From positions 4,898,001-4,962,000 of the forward strand of contig JAQOTA010000050.1 of assembly GCA_029532415.1 (NCBI GenBank): a DNA stretch of 64,000 nucleotides, in the 5' to 3' direction. Origin of the DNA: Marasmius tenuissimus (Eukaryota; Basidiomycota; Agaricomycetes; Agaricales; Marasmiaceae). The notes beneath the pieces were generated by a model. The model was not told where the DNA came from. It worked only from the letters and a program-made list of their open reading frames with translations, and did no database searches. Position 1 is the stretch's first letter. The number at the start of each line of letters is the position of its first letter. Shown here piece by piece: positions 49,015 to 60,258 of the stretch. The translations under genes and the position numbers were made by a program.

Positions 49015-49860
49015 AGTGTCAAAAATTAAAATTTTCTGCCCCCTGACTCATTCATGATTCAGCGGTACGCCTTGGGTACGCCTACCCCGGCCGACTGAGG
49101 GGACCTCTGGCGTGAGAAAGGTATGCCCTGGCGTGAGCAATGTGCACCCTGGCAGGAGTGAGGCATACTCTGGCGGGAGGATGCCGTAATGATTTCGATG
49201 CTCAATTTCCCATAAAAGATATCCTACTGTCTTCGAGATTCTATTCCTTACTTATAAACTTTCTAGATGTGTAAATTATCTTGAATAACAAGGTAGGATG
49301 TGTGGATTTATGGAAGCACCCATGATCTAGCGTGAGACAGTTGTGCAAACGCGGTGCGCGACTTTCCCACAGTCAGCACGCATAAATCACGTGCTTGTTA
49401 TGTGTCTTCAGGGTCCCAAATCCTAAATTCTGGAGTCGGGTCTTTCCAAGGCCTTTCAGCACTTCCCTGTCATCTAAAGTGACCCTTGTTCTAGTTTTAT
49501 TGGCTGTAAAGTATCAGTAAGATTCCTTTGATCACGATCCAGGTTGAAGTCCCCCTTCCATAGCTTGGAAATATACAGTTTTGTCAAATTTGACTATTAT
49601 ATCGTGTACTAGCCCTTGCAAAGGCTCTTAGAGTGTGTTCTGAGCTCAGAAAATGAGAATAGAAGTATTTTTTGATGATCTCTCATCCACTTCTAGGTTC
49701 TCAGAATTTCCTTCGGGGCTGACTACCTTGCTCGCGCCAGGGTGGACTTTTCTCATGCCAGGAATGATCTTTCTCACGACAGGGGGCACTTCGGCCAGGC
49801 GAGAAAAGTGCTCCCGGAGCATGAAAAAAGTCCGGGGCCGTAAATTTATTTTTTGACACT
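49015..49860. mobile_element. Putative MITE-like element with imperfect TIRs
   Basis: The ends AGTGTCAAAAATTAAA and TTTATTTTTTGACACT form an imperfect inverted repeat of about 27 bp. Inside each end are inverted clusters of CTGGCGTGAG-like subterminal repeats. No clear target duplication was found and nothing is coded. It sits 78 bp upstream of the KDZ frame and might be a KDZ-related terminus. Confidence 0.5.
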
Positions 49861-52417
49861 TTCTAATTTCATACCTCTGTCACTCGTTCCTCATATCTGT
49901 CCTTCCAACCTCTTCTACACTACATTTTTCTTTTTCTTATGGCGGGTAAACGTAGGCGTACCGGTGTTCCGGGTAGAGTCAAGCATATTGTTGGTCGCGG
50001 AGGAGGGAACCCTAGGACGGAAACCAGAAGCGTTATGAAGACGGCTGAAGAGTTGCAAAGGGTAAGAGAACGGTTTTATGCTATGTTCATAGGTGCGTGA
50101 CTTCTTTTAGATTACCTAGACGCAACTGACAGTCCAATGCAAGCACTCAATTTTACTGGGCGCGAGCACTTCACCGAGGAAGGGATTGTTGAAATTCCGC
50201 TCTATGACAATGATCCAGTTTGGGAGGACAAGAATGACAATGATGGTGATTTTAGACCTATGCCACCTCCACCTGGAGAGGAGGATGCACTCAACTCTCA
50301 CGATACAGAGGGGATGTACGATACGGTTCTCACCGGGCTTCTGGGACACAAGAAGCAATACCACAATACACGAACACAACGCGACTGTACCGAAAAGCAG
50401 ACCCAGGCATGGGAGCGACAGCATGAATGACTGGTCAATGCCTATCTCGAGTTCAAACTACACGGCTACCCATATCAGGAGAAAAAATACAGGACATGGG
50501 AAATGGAACAGGTTGGCCTCGAATGTGAGTTGATGTCTGTTTCCTTTCAATTTTTTAATTTTGACATTCTGTAGTTTTCGGTACTGGCTTATTCTTCCAT
50601 CCACCACCCTCGCAATCCATCAACGAATCACTGCTCAAGTTTGGTTTTCTTGGAGGCAGTCCGAATTATCCCAAAATTGCCTTTGAAATCAAGCTTCTCG
50701 AAATGTATTGTCAACTCCACCACGCCTGTCCATCTTTGAGCATAGAGGTGTATTCACGAGCCTTGCTGCATCTCCACGGGGTTGGTCGTTTCTTAGTTCT
50801 CACCCTTTTGTTTTGCTCACCTTTAGCCCATTAGAAACCTCGCTGATGACATCTCGAAGATCAGCTTTGGGTCGCATACGATCAGTACCTTGTAATCCAG
50901 CGTACACTCGATGAGTGGATAGCACAAGCCCTTTTCCGCAATAATGATGATCACTTTGTACAAAACATCTGTGCCCCCTGCATGTATGAACTTGAAGATG
51001 AACCCCGACTCAACCCTCGCATCCTCATGGTGATGGATGGCAACAATTCCCTCAAGATGGTTGATGCTGACCACAAGCGAGGTCAAGCCAGAACAGACTC
51101 GCAACAACTGAATGATCCAAGGTGGCTGAGTTCAATAGCTGTCGACAGATTCAAAGATGAGGTTGCTAATTCACAACGGGCTACAAAAAAGGTAAAATTA
51201 TTACGTCGTTATCTCAGAGTTTCCAACAGTGACTAACTCTACTTAGAAGCTCCCTGTTTCGGCAGACATTACCTCCACCCCCGGCCTCTCTGCTGGAGAC
51301 TCCGCTTCCGGTGAAGCCAATGCCAGCACTCAGCACCATGCTGATGGGAATTCTGTCCCGTGCGATCCTATTCCCGGCAATTCCGGCCCTACTCTTCCCA
51401 ACGCCCAGTCAGACACACCACAGCCGTCAAACCCAGCAGAGGAGATTGCGTGGTTGAATGTTCTTGAGGAGGACGAGCTGCGAGCATGTGTCAATGCGTG
51501 TGTTGACCACTGGAAAGCCACCTCGCCCGATCCGCAAAAGAAGATGTTCGCTTTTTTTGCTGTCACGGGCGTTTTCATTGCAGTCTGTCGACACGGACAC
51601 CTTATTGTGATGTGTGACATGAGAAGGAGCAGAGAATTGTGTGTTATTTCCTTTGCTTTTCAGACCGCCTCTGTACTCAAGGATTCTCAGGATGAAATAT
51701 CCGCTTGCCATCACAGATGCAATTCTTGAACGTTACGGCGAAGACATTGGGCTCGGCTACGACATCATGTGTGCATTCTTCAAGACACTGCAGCGTAGTG
51801 GCCAGCTTGGTGCCAAGGTTGCCGCGTTACGGCTTCGGGGTGTTGTTCCGGCATTCCATGGCCATGTACACAACTGCAAGTGTCAGCTTTACTGGCATCC
51901 AACTTATATCCCTGGTCTTGGTATCTTCGATTTTGAAGAGTGTGAGCGGTTTTTTTCACTCTCAAACCGTCTAGCCAGCACTACACGTCTTGCCACCTCG
52001 TTTCATCATTGCCAAATCATCCTGGAGCACTTCAACTTCCAGTCAGGACAAGAATGCGAACTTCGGTCAGTCATTGATCCATCGCACCCGATCAATAAAT
52101 AACATGTGTTACTAGGCAACTGGGCCCATCAAATGTATCATAAAGCCCTCAGCCGACTCAAGATCAAGGAACCGGTTTTTAGGCAGAAGTGCCCAGAACT
52201 ACACATGGACCCATCAGATTGTGAGAGGTTGCTCGAGGAGGAACGGGCTTTCTTCATGAGGGATTTCACCGAATTGCCTGAGATGGTTCGAAAGCTCGAT
52301 TATGCAGAACTCCTTCTCAAGCTCTGGACCACAAAGTGCGTACCTCTTCTTTCCTTGTTGCGTCGCATGTGCTGATTTGATATTTTATCAAGGGCGTTGA
52401 GCGACGAGGCGGACATG

Positions 52418-52972
52418 TAGTCTCGCCAAGCCAGACGGCTACATCCACCCTAAAAGGGAACCCGTCTGTAGCCGTCTGGGTGCAAACGAACCCTAGTCTC
52501 GATTCAAGACCTCCAGGCCACCGGGCCATGGAAGGGTCTTGTGCCAATGTCGGCAAAAATCTAGGCATTTGCAAAGTGAAATTTCATTCCAAAATTTGTA
52601 ATAGAATCTGTACGCACTCTGCGTTTTGATCTACAAAGACTTGTTAGTAAACCACGGCTCAGTTTGCACGATGTCGAGTGGCACACACAAGCAAAAGGAA
52701 GGGGGAAAATTTTTGGGATCATGTTCTCCTTGTCAACAAGTGAATTTTCTCTCTATGAAGTTCAGCCCCCCGACAAAGTGTTGTAGTTCCAGAGATGGTC
52801 GAAGTCACTCTACAATCACATGCCAAATGTCCCACTTTGGTATAAGCCCCTCCCACGACTGAGCTTGCCGAAGCGTGGGAGGGTTGCTTAATTGAGCCTA
52901 AACGAACCCGGCTAAGGGGCAGCTGCGTTCGGTGTTCTCGGATACTTACATCAGCCTCACAGCTCTCTTCTT
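52418..52972. repeat. Left terminal inverted repeat (interrupted by a MITE)
   Basis: 52418-52493 and 52910-52972 together match the inverted right end 58150-58285. Inside the outer part CAGACGGCTACA and TGTAGCCGTCTG form a palindrome with a 23-base loop, so each end can fold by itself. Confidence 0.85.
52494..52900. mobile_element. 407-bp MITE nested in the left inverted repeat
   Basis: It begins TAGTCTCGATTCAAG and ends CTTAATTGAGCCTA, imperfect inverted repeats that share TAGTCTCG with the host element. The flanking 9-bp duplication is AACGAACCC (52485-52493 and 52901-52909). The same duplication length and similar termini suggest mobilisation by a related transposase. Non-coding. Confidence 0.75.
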
Positions 52973-53411
52973 CTCCAGTCGCGAACGCGTCTCGTTCATC
53001 TCTCTCTCTATTTATTGCCTATTTTCCATCTATGTTTAATAGAAACTCGTTAATTGCGCTATGAATAACTTATTACACGAAAATGCGTCACCATCCACTC
53101 CCAAAGCCACTCAGTGGCCCCCTCTGTGACGGAAACCTCCCAGAGACCCTGCGTCTATCTCTACGCCCGCGATAACCCCTCAATCCCTGTCTCTTGGAGA
53201 GCTGCTAGATTTGCAGACTTGAGTGCTGCCCCTTCCCTCCGTACCCTGTACACCTCTCTCCGGCGCTACAAATACTCCAGAAAAAAATCCCGTGCTCTAT
53301 CGAAATGGCTATGTGAAACCCCCTCGTGCACCCTCTTACTCGCCCTATTCCCTCAGCCAAATTGGCCGTAGAAAGCAGAAGCCGTACCAATTCAGAGAAG
53401 TCGTTCAGTTG

Positions 53412-55438
53412 ATGGCTTTAGATCCATTGAGCGAGGCGCAATGGAATAACCTTGCGCACACCTCCCAGCTGCTTGAACCACCGCAAAACCTCCGAAGTTT
53501 CCAGATTGAATGTTCAAACTACATTCTACAACGTGATACCGACATTTTTGTGATTGCACCAACGGGCCAGGGCAAGTCACTGTTATTCTCGCTCCATCTT
53601 TTGGCTTGGAAGACAGGGATTGCACTAGTTGTCGTTCCATTCCGAAGCTTGGGATTAGAAGCCGAAACCAAGTAAGTTTTACATAGACGCTGGTATCTCA
53701 AAACAATCTAACTCTTTGGTAGGAACCGTGGACACGGTGTAAGCTCGATCTTTCTGTATAGCGAGCAGAACTCCGAGCAGGACTTCACTCGTGCAGCCTC
53801 TGAGGATATGCTAGTCATCCATGCATGTCCTGAGATGGTCGAAAGTCCCCGATTTGCGCGACTTCTGGGCTCAGGTGAATGGCGGTCACACCTCTTGGCC
53901 GTCTTTTTGGACGAAGCTCACAAAGCCAAAGAAAGTTGCCATTGGCGACCAGCCTATGGGCGGCTTGGGAAACTTCGTCAACTCCTCGGGGAAGATATCC
54001 CTTTCATTGGGGTATCAGCCACACTCCCAACACCCTACTGCGAGTATCTATACACAACAAGTGGTTTCCAACGACCTGCACATTTGATTAACCTTGGTAA
54101 CTTCCGCCCGGAACTTGCCACCGCCATAATTTATATGCAGCATCCTCACTCGTCCTTCCAAGATATCGCATTTCTGCTCCCTCCAGGGATTTCTCTCGCC
54201 GAGATTCAGAAGACTATCATCTACTGTGATGATCTCAATCTCTTAACAGAGATGTACTGGTGGTTGTCCAGACCAAGGGGGGGGGGGGGGAAAATAAAAT
54301 TTATGACCCACACTCGAATTTTTTTTTTAGGCGGGTTGAGGGGGGACTAACTACCTACGTAATTTCCATATATGGTAATACTTACCGCTTTTGGATGTCT
54401 TGTCCGGCAATCTCCGGAGTTGAAAAGTCTTTCAAGGACCAGCTCCGCTGGCATCTCTGGAAGTGGCAGCAATAAGTCGAGAGGGTGCTTATAGCCCTGT
54501 GGAGCTTCACCCAAGCCTGACCCCGACTGAAGCAGAGCTTGGGGTGGGGGATGCCCCATACCTACTTAAGCACCACTACAAGGGTTACAGGTGGTGGAGA
54601 TGGTGCTAAAAGGTAACATTTAGGTTGATTTTTGGCGAGAGCAAACAATTTTCATGGACACGGTCTGCTCTAGCTCCTTCCGAGGCCTTCAAAGGGCCTC
54701 ATACGTCGAGAAAAATTTGGTCCAAAAATTTTTTTAAGGACCCCCGAGAGGGGACTAACTACCCACCCGGATGTCCGGGATCCACGGCCCGCCCCCCCCT
54801 TGGTCCAGACGTCTTTGTGAGGCTGGCCTACCAGCTTCTCTTGTCGAGATTTTGCATGCTGGCCTCACTGACGATCATGAGAGAGTCACCCTTCAGGATT
54901 TGCGGATGGGACTGCTCTTTTCCTCCTTGCGTCGGAGAAAGTTGGAGTGGGCATGAATTTCCCAGGGGTTCAGCATGTTCTGAATTACAAAGTACAGGAC
55001 TTAACTCTTGCGGGTTGGGAGCAGTGCCGGGGCCGTTTGTTATGGTGTATGGACAAGTCACAGAGGGTTGGAGTGGGATATCTTGTCGTAGAAAAGAATA
55101 TGGTACCAGAGGACAGTGATACCAGTAAACTTCGCGCAGCTGGGGAGGACGCCGGCCTCATTGAACTTGTTCAGCCGACTTCAGTGTGTCAAATTCCGAT
55201 CTACGACCAGTACATGGAAAACCCGCCTCGTGATGTACCTTCCTCATCATGCACACATTGCTCAGTCTATCACCCCGCTCTCCTCCCAGTCCATCAGCTG
55301 CAATGGATCAATAGCGATCCTAGTGCGGGCATAGCTTTTTCAGATGCTCGGATACCGAAAGAGTTGCGGCCAAAGTTCATCTCTGCCCTCTCAAAGTATA
55401 GGATCACGGAGTGGAAGACGAACTGGCGTGTTCAATAG
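53412..55438 (+). pseudogene. RecQ-like DEAH helicase, broken by a MITE and a frameshift
   Basis: Start ATG 53412 (MALDPLSEAQW). Exon 1 runs to 53671, intron to 53722, then the frame continues. APTGQGKS (Walker A), FLDEAHKAKE (DEAH), GVSATLPTP and the C-lobe SEKVGVGMNFPGV...QCRGR follow the RecQ order. A MITE at 54274-54802 interrupts codons for WWLSRR; one duplication copy restores them. A one-base loss near 54898-54902 shifts LQD into LRMG, after which SEKVGVGMN resumes in another frame. The C-terminal part has a CTHC-type Cys pair. The stop at 55436-55438 overlaps the DUF6589 gene end by 35 bp. ATP-dependent 3'-5' unwinding is the family role; this copy is probably inactive. Confidence 0.85.
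54274..54802. mobile_element. 529-bp hAT-type MITE inside the helicase gene
   Basis: Ends are CAAGGGGGGG and CCCCCCCTTG, with an exact 8-bp duplication GTCCAGAC at 54266-54273 and 54803-54810. An 8-bp duplication with CA-starting ends fits hAT. Near each end there is a direct internal repeat, GGGGACTAACTACC followed by YAC, after a T-run. Non-coding. Confidence 0.88.
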
Positions 55439-57952
55439 CCAGACTATGGCCCAAAGGCATTATTATCTGACGAGGATATAGACTATCTCTCAATACACGC
55501 TGACTCTGTGAAACCTTCATATGTTTCTGGTTGGCCCGCTCAACACCCAGCTCGGAATAAACAGTGTCGCGCAGGACTTGGAGATGTCCAAGCGCGGGAG
55601 ATTGATGTTGAAGTGTGGTTGGGGTGGTATTCGCGCCGTCAATATGATCTTTGATGGTTTTGTTGCAATGCTCATTCAACAGATCACATTCTTTGAAGCT
55701 ATCGGAATTTCCCTGCGTGTTACAAAGCATCCCCGCTAAAAGAACACTGGCTGAGTCCTTTGGCCAGTCATGGGTTACGTTGTGAAGGATTTCCATCGTC
55801 TCTTGTGCGTAGTTGAAACCTCCGCCGGTGTAGAACATTGGAGCCCAATACTTCAGTATGCTGAGAATACGTAAAGGGTGACCATGCATTATTGCATGGC
55901 GCATCTCACGTAAGGTCATCAGATTGTGGTTGAGTATAACTGTGTTTCCGCACATGGTCGAACCGTCAATTTTCTTTACTCCCTCCACCTCTAAACGATC
56001 GGGACTGGTGACAATATACTTTGCTGCAACTCGGTGACAAAGATCGTCGAAGGACTCCTGGGTGAAAGTCAGCTTCCCGAAGTCCTCTAACACATTAACT
56101 CCAGCTTCCGCCATAGTCACAGCAAGTATCAAACTCCGCCCGATGAGATCTAGAAATCGAAGCCATGCATAATAATCAAGCTTTTTCAGATTCAAGTCCT
56201 TCTGATTGCTCAATACAGGGAGCTGGAGAAGGGACCGAAGTGAAAGCGGTGCATTTTCAGCTGATTTCATGCCCCATGCATTCTTTCCGATGGTCTTGAT
56301 CATGTTCATACATTCGTGCATGAGTCCGTTGAGCATTTTGAAGCTCTGGAAGTGCTTGAACTGATATGGAGTGTGATCCAAAGCACGCTGATCTTGAGCC
56401 GCGCAATCTCGGGCAACGGTCAACCGATCACCCAGTACAAAGAACATAACCTGTTCAAAAATCTCAAGCGGCACCTTGAGAACTTTGAGAAAGTAGTCCT
56501 GAAGAACCACCATATTTCCTCGGGTTGACGACTGTTCCTGATCGAGAGGAGGGAGGTGGTATACTTCGGTAATATGAGGGGTTATGGCGAAAGGATCGGA
56601 AAGTTTGGGGTATCGAAACTTGGAGAACACGTCCAACTCTTCGTGAAGGATCATGCCAACGTGAATTGTAGCATTTCTGATGAAGCTTCTCTGGTCTCGT
56701 GCAGACGGAATGATGTCCTCGAGCGCTTGAACAGGATCCATACGAGTGCGAGCACCTTCCAGACCGTCAAACCGCAACACATTTGTTAGATGTGGGGCCG
56801 TGGACTCGACATTGGCAGAGAACTGGTCGACACACACTAGTAGCCCCGAGACCTGGTCATGAGAGACCTTCCCGTGAGTCTGCGATGCCTCATATACTGC
56901 AGTCTGCCAACTGAAGTTGTCATATACGAGAAGTTTGATTTGTGTCGGGTTCAATGCTGCCCTTCTCGCACATGCGGTAATATCCTTCGATAATGCATCT
57001 GAGGCCCGTAAAGCTGTCCTATGGGAGCTACAGACGCTGTACTGGTTGAGAGCCTGGAAAATCCGTTTTGAAACACGGTTCTCCCATAAAACAAGTCCGT
57101 TGATCAACTGGTGATAGTTTGACTTCTGGCTCCGTACATTCAGAAGAATTGACGTGGCCATCAACAATCCCTGTTGGTTATATTAGACTTGCAAGCACAG
57201 ATAGCAACATTGGTCGGACAACTTACATTCTCACTGCCATCTCGTATTTTCTCGCCCCCTGCCACAGTCTTCTTCAAGAAGAGTTGTAGATACGTCAACG
57301 AGTCATCATAGTCCTTCTGCAACGAGCGCAGATGAGATTTCCATATCATTTCTAAGGTAACATCTGATGATGAAACCCTCAGTCGCTTCCCAATATCATA
57401 CACAGGCCCACGGGATGACTCTCGCGTGAGCTGATCGGGTTCCTTGGAACATATATCACTCGCATATCCGACGACCCATTGGCTCATGAAATCTGCATTA
57501 TTCCTCGCCACTCTGAATGCAAAGGTTTCGAAGAGATCAACATTCGACGCAGAGAAGATGTGGCGCGAGTACTGCCTTATGGCCGGGAGATCAGAAGTGA
57601 GCATGATTCGCAAAAATGCGAGGAACATAAAATGGTTTGTGAAGGATGTCTTGATTATATCGAGAACCTGGAGTACTTTTGTCTCATCGGCAGTCGAAAC
57701 TCTTCTGTGGCCACCTTCTGGCTGGTCTGACAACTCCCAGTTGTCATCAACATCAGTTTCTTCATCGGGTAGGTCAAGATCTCTGAACGAGAGGTTCCGA
57801 GGATTCATGATATTGACGGGTGGAAGCTGAGGGGAGGAGCTATGAGCTCCGGGAGAGCTGGGGTATGCTTCTTCATCGTTTATTTCAATGGATAGACTGT
57901 TGAGAATAGCCTCCGCATCGTCTGGGTCTATTGGACGTAGGTAATGAGACAT
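55404..57952 (-). CDS. DUF6589 protein, candidate transposase of the TIR element
   Basis: Two exons, 57952-57227 and 57170-55404, phase 0, 830 aa, no damage. The N-terminal 240 residues are acidic and alpha-helical in character. The conserved part matches DUF6589 proteins of Agaricomycetes: LRFDGLEGARTRM, LGDRLTVARDCAAQDQR, LREMRHAIMHGHPLRILSI, FYTGGGFNYAQETMEIL and LLNEHCNKTIKDHIDGAN. Asp 326 (VYDNFSW), Asp 490 (GDRLTV) and Glu 742 (LNEHCNKTIK) could form a DDE triad of RNase H-fold transposases; this is my inference, not an established fact. It is the only intact gene in the element and lies tail-to-tail with the helicase. Confidence 0.85.
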
Positions 57953-58149
57953 TGCAGACGTGTATTATGTACTAGACGTTGTTTCAATTGTTGTTTTGGG
58001 TATACACAAGAAATACCCCAGCTACAACACACCTAGAAAGCCTATACAACTAATGGCAGAGATTCCAACACTTTATGGCCCTGGATTTTGAGGCGATGGC
58101 GGACGATGGTGAGCACGATCTCGAGACAGCGATGGTAAAGATAGCAAAG

Positions 58150-58285
58150 AAGAGAGCTGTGAGGCTGACATAAGTATCCGAGAACACTGAACGCAGCTGC
58201 CCCTTAGCCGGGTTCATTTGCGCCCAGATGGCTACAGACGGGTTCCCTTTTAGGGTGGATGTAGCCGTCTGGCTTGGCGAGACTA
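58150..58285. repeat. Right terminal inverted repeat
   Basis: About 136 bp, uninterrupted, mirror image of the left repeat with few mismatches, ending GGCGAGACTA before the 9-bp duplication. Confidence 0.88.
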
Positions 58286-59660
58286 GCGGACATGGAGTAC
58301 ACTGACATGACAAAAGCACAGGGCCATGGGTATACTCCACAGAAACAGCTCACTATCCAATCCTGACGCAATGCAATGTTTACCTGTTGGAGTGCCGTCA
58401 ACAAACAAGTTTGCATATTCGAAATTGATCATTCCATTCCAGAACGGTGGCTTCCCGACGGACCTGAGTATCGCGAGGCGCTAGAGGGACTTAGATGTCG
58501 GACCTACCGGCGAGCTTTGGACAAGCTAGAGCGCCTGGTTGTTTCCCGTCTCTTTGAGCTCACCAAGCTCAACATGAGCGGCGTCGGTAAGTCTGTCTCT
58601 TTTCCTTGAATCTTAATCCTTATCTGATGGGGAATTACAGGCTATGGGCAACGGAACAAGATTACCGCTGCACTCCATGCCAGGGCCGATGCAATCAAGA
58701 AGGCAATTACTGGCTACAATTCCACTGCCTCGCAACTCAATCCCCCCCGTGAAAGCATTGACTGGGCTCAGATTGTAGAAATGGTCTCACTTGCTGACTT
58801 CGATCTACTCAAGAGCACTGATATTGACATTCGACAACTGGCATGGGCAAAGCCAGCTCACCGGCAAGTTACCCAGCTCTATTTTGACATCAAGCGCGCA
58901 CGCGAAGAGATTGTTCGCCTCAACATGGAGATAAGGCGCAAAATCACATCGATGTTACATGACTCTGCCGGCTATTACTGGGCAGAGCAACGTGCCATGT
59001 GATCTGGTGATACAGATCTTGCCATTCTCCTCTCTCAAGAACGTCAAAGGCATTCTGTATTTTGTGAAGACATTGTGCAACGTCTTGTTGAGACAGCTAA
59101 TCTACACGGGTTCTCAGGTATGTGCTCTCAGCCTCTTCTTTGTGTTAGAAACTCACGTCGATTTGTAGGGAGTCCTCTACCGGGTCAGCGGCTTGGTAGA
59201 GATCCAAACATCACCGGCGAGGCACCACTCCTGACCTGGGTGACGTCAGTCCTTGGTCTCTATCGTAAATCCTCTGATGTTGCAGATAATTCTCGGGGTG
59301 CTGATCATCATGATTCTCGCCCTAAAATTCAAGCCAAGGTACTGGTTCACAGTCACGATAATGTTTCCGTCAGCGATGCAGGGAGTAATGCGGATGAGGA
59401 GGAGGGCATGGACCCAGATGAAGGCAGCAGCGACGAAGAAGACGACAAAGCCGAACGTCTGCTTGAATTCATGGAGAGCCTTTCTGTACAATAGATCCAC
59501 ATCTAACATGATAATCTCTCCTTGATTTTTGTGGTGAAGCAGAGAGCAGTGACCACCCTTACGTAGACTTTCTATGGATGTACCGCGTAACTCCTCAACA
59601 ACCTCCTCTGGCGTGACCGTTCTTCAGCTTGTTCCAACTCACGCGTCAATCTCTCATAAA

Positions 59661-60163
59661 TCATTTGTAGGCGTTGTTCTGAATAAAATAATCGTGAACA
59701 CTCTTGATTTGAGACAAAGCACTCGGAAACATACGTTGTGCTAACTGGCGTGGGCTTGGACTTGGTGGGGGCTCCATTGGACCGGGGGGGTTTGGCAATG
59801 GTATTGCCCGCGAGCGCCTCCTCCTTACTGAAAAACACCTATCAGAATTTTTGTAGTCTGTCAAGACATAGGCAAAAACATACCTTGGATCTCTTCTTGG
59901 TTAAGAGACTCACGCGGCGGCGCCATCTCTTCGGGTGTTTTGGGGACGACCTCGATAACCTGCCAGGGTTTGTCAACGTCTCGAACATGATGAACTGAAC
60001 AACTCACTCTTTTCCTTCCATCCGACCTAGTAAATTTGGTCTTTACGACCTTATGCGTGCTCCAATCAATGACCGTGGGCACAAGGCTCTCGGGCACAGT
60101 GTGAGTGTTGCCCGAGCAGTCTTCCTCAGGCATGGTAGTAGATGAAGATGGGGGTTTCATCAT
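59661..60163 (-). CDS. Small hypothetical protein, 132 aa, three exons
   Basis: Exons 60163-60008, 59959-59884 and 59827-59661 give 133 codons with consistent phases. The middle has VIDWSTHKVVKTKFTRSDGRKR and VIEVVPKTPEEM, then a basic/Pro-rich link (RRRRSRAIPLPNPPGPMEPP), and a helical C-terminus. Family not recognised. It lies on the opposite strand just after the KDZ transposase, 166 bp from its stop, so it could belong to the KDZ element. Confidence 0.6.
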
Positions 60164-60258
60164 GAAAAAAAAATACATTTGTAGCTATGGATCAACCATC
60201 GGCCTATCAGACTCTATCTCCTTGTAGATACGCCAGAGCCTGATACATCATAGCCACA

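Larger units (their letters stand above)
52418..58285. mobile_element. 5.87-kb TIR transposon carrying RecQ-like helicase and DUF6589 genes
   Basis: Terminal inverted repeats of about 136 bp begin TAGTCTCGCCAAGCC (left from 52418; right mirror image ending 58285). The 9-bp duplication GCGGACATG flanks it (52409-52417 and 58286-58294) within KDZ transposase codons, and its removal restores that frame. The left repeat is interrupted by a 407-bp MITE. It carries two convergent genes and nothing else; after subtracting the two MITEs and their duplications, about 4.9 kb remains. The DUF6589 protein is the candidate transposase and the helicase an accessory. Confidence 0.88.
49939..59494 (+). pseudogene. 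KDZ (Kyakuja-Dileera-Zisupton) transposase, split by the RecQ/DUF6589 element
   Basis: The 5' part (49939-52417) encodes a basic N-terminus, LPPP-type and KFGFLGGSPNYP segments, VMDGNNSLKMVDA, FAVTGVFIAVCRHGHLIVMCDMRRS, then after an intron KYPLAITDAILERYG, VVPAFHGHVHNCKCQLYWHP and EECERFFSLSNRLA. These are the hallmark KDZ motifs. The 3' part (58295-59494) continues with LDKLERLVVSRLFELTKLNMSG, LNPPRESIDW, KPAHRQVTQLYFDIKRAREEI and an acidic tail. The element insertion site lies in codons for SDEADMEY, and one duplication copy restores the frame. In-frame stops lie at 50428 (TGA), 52100 (TAA) and 59000 (TGA), and another TGA is likely near 58349. Some N-terminal splices are unclear. A DDE-type transposase of a large fungal DNA-transposon group is the known family role. 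Confidence 0.85.

Noticed and set aside
50083..50110. 18-bp intron in the KDZ N-terminal region
   Set aside because: Too short for a spliceosomal intron; a longer intron (49-bp candidate) gives a phase conflict, so the model is left unresolved.
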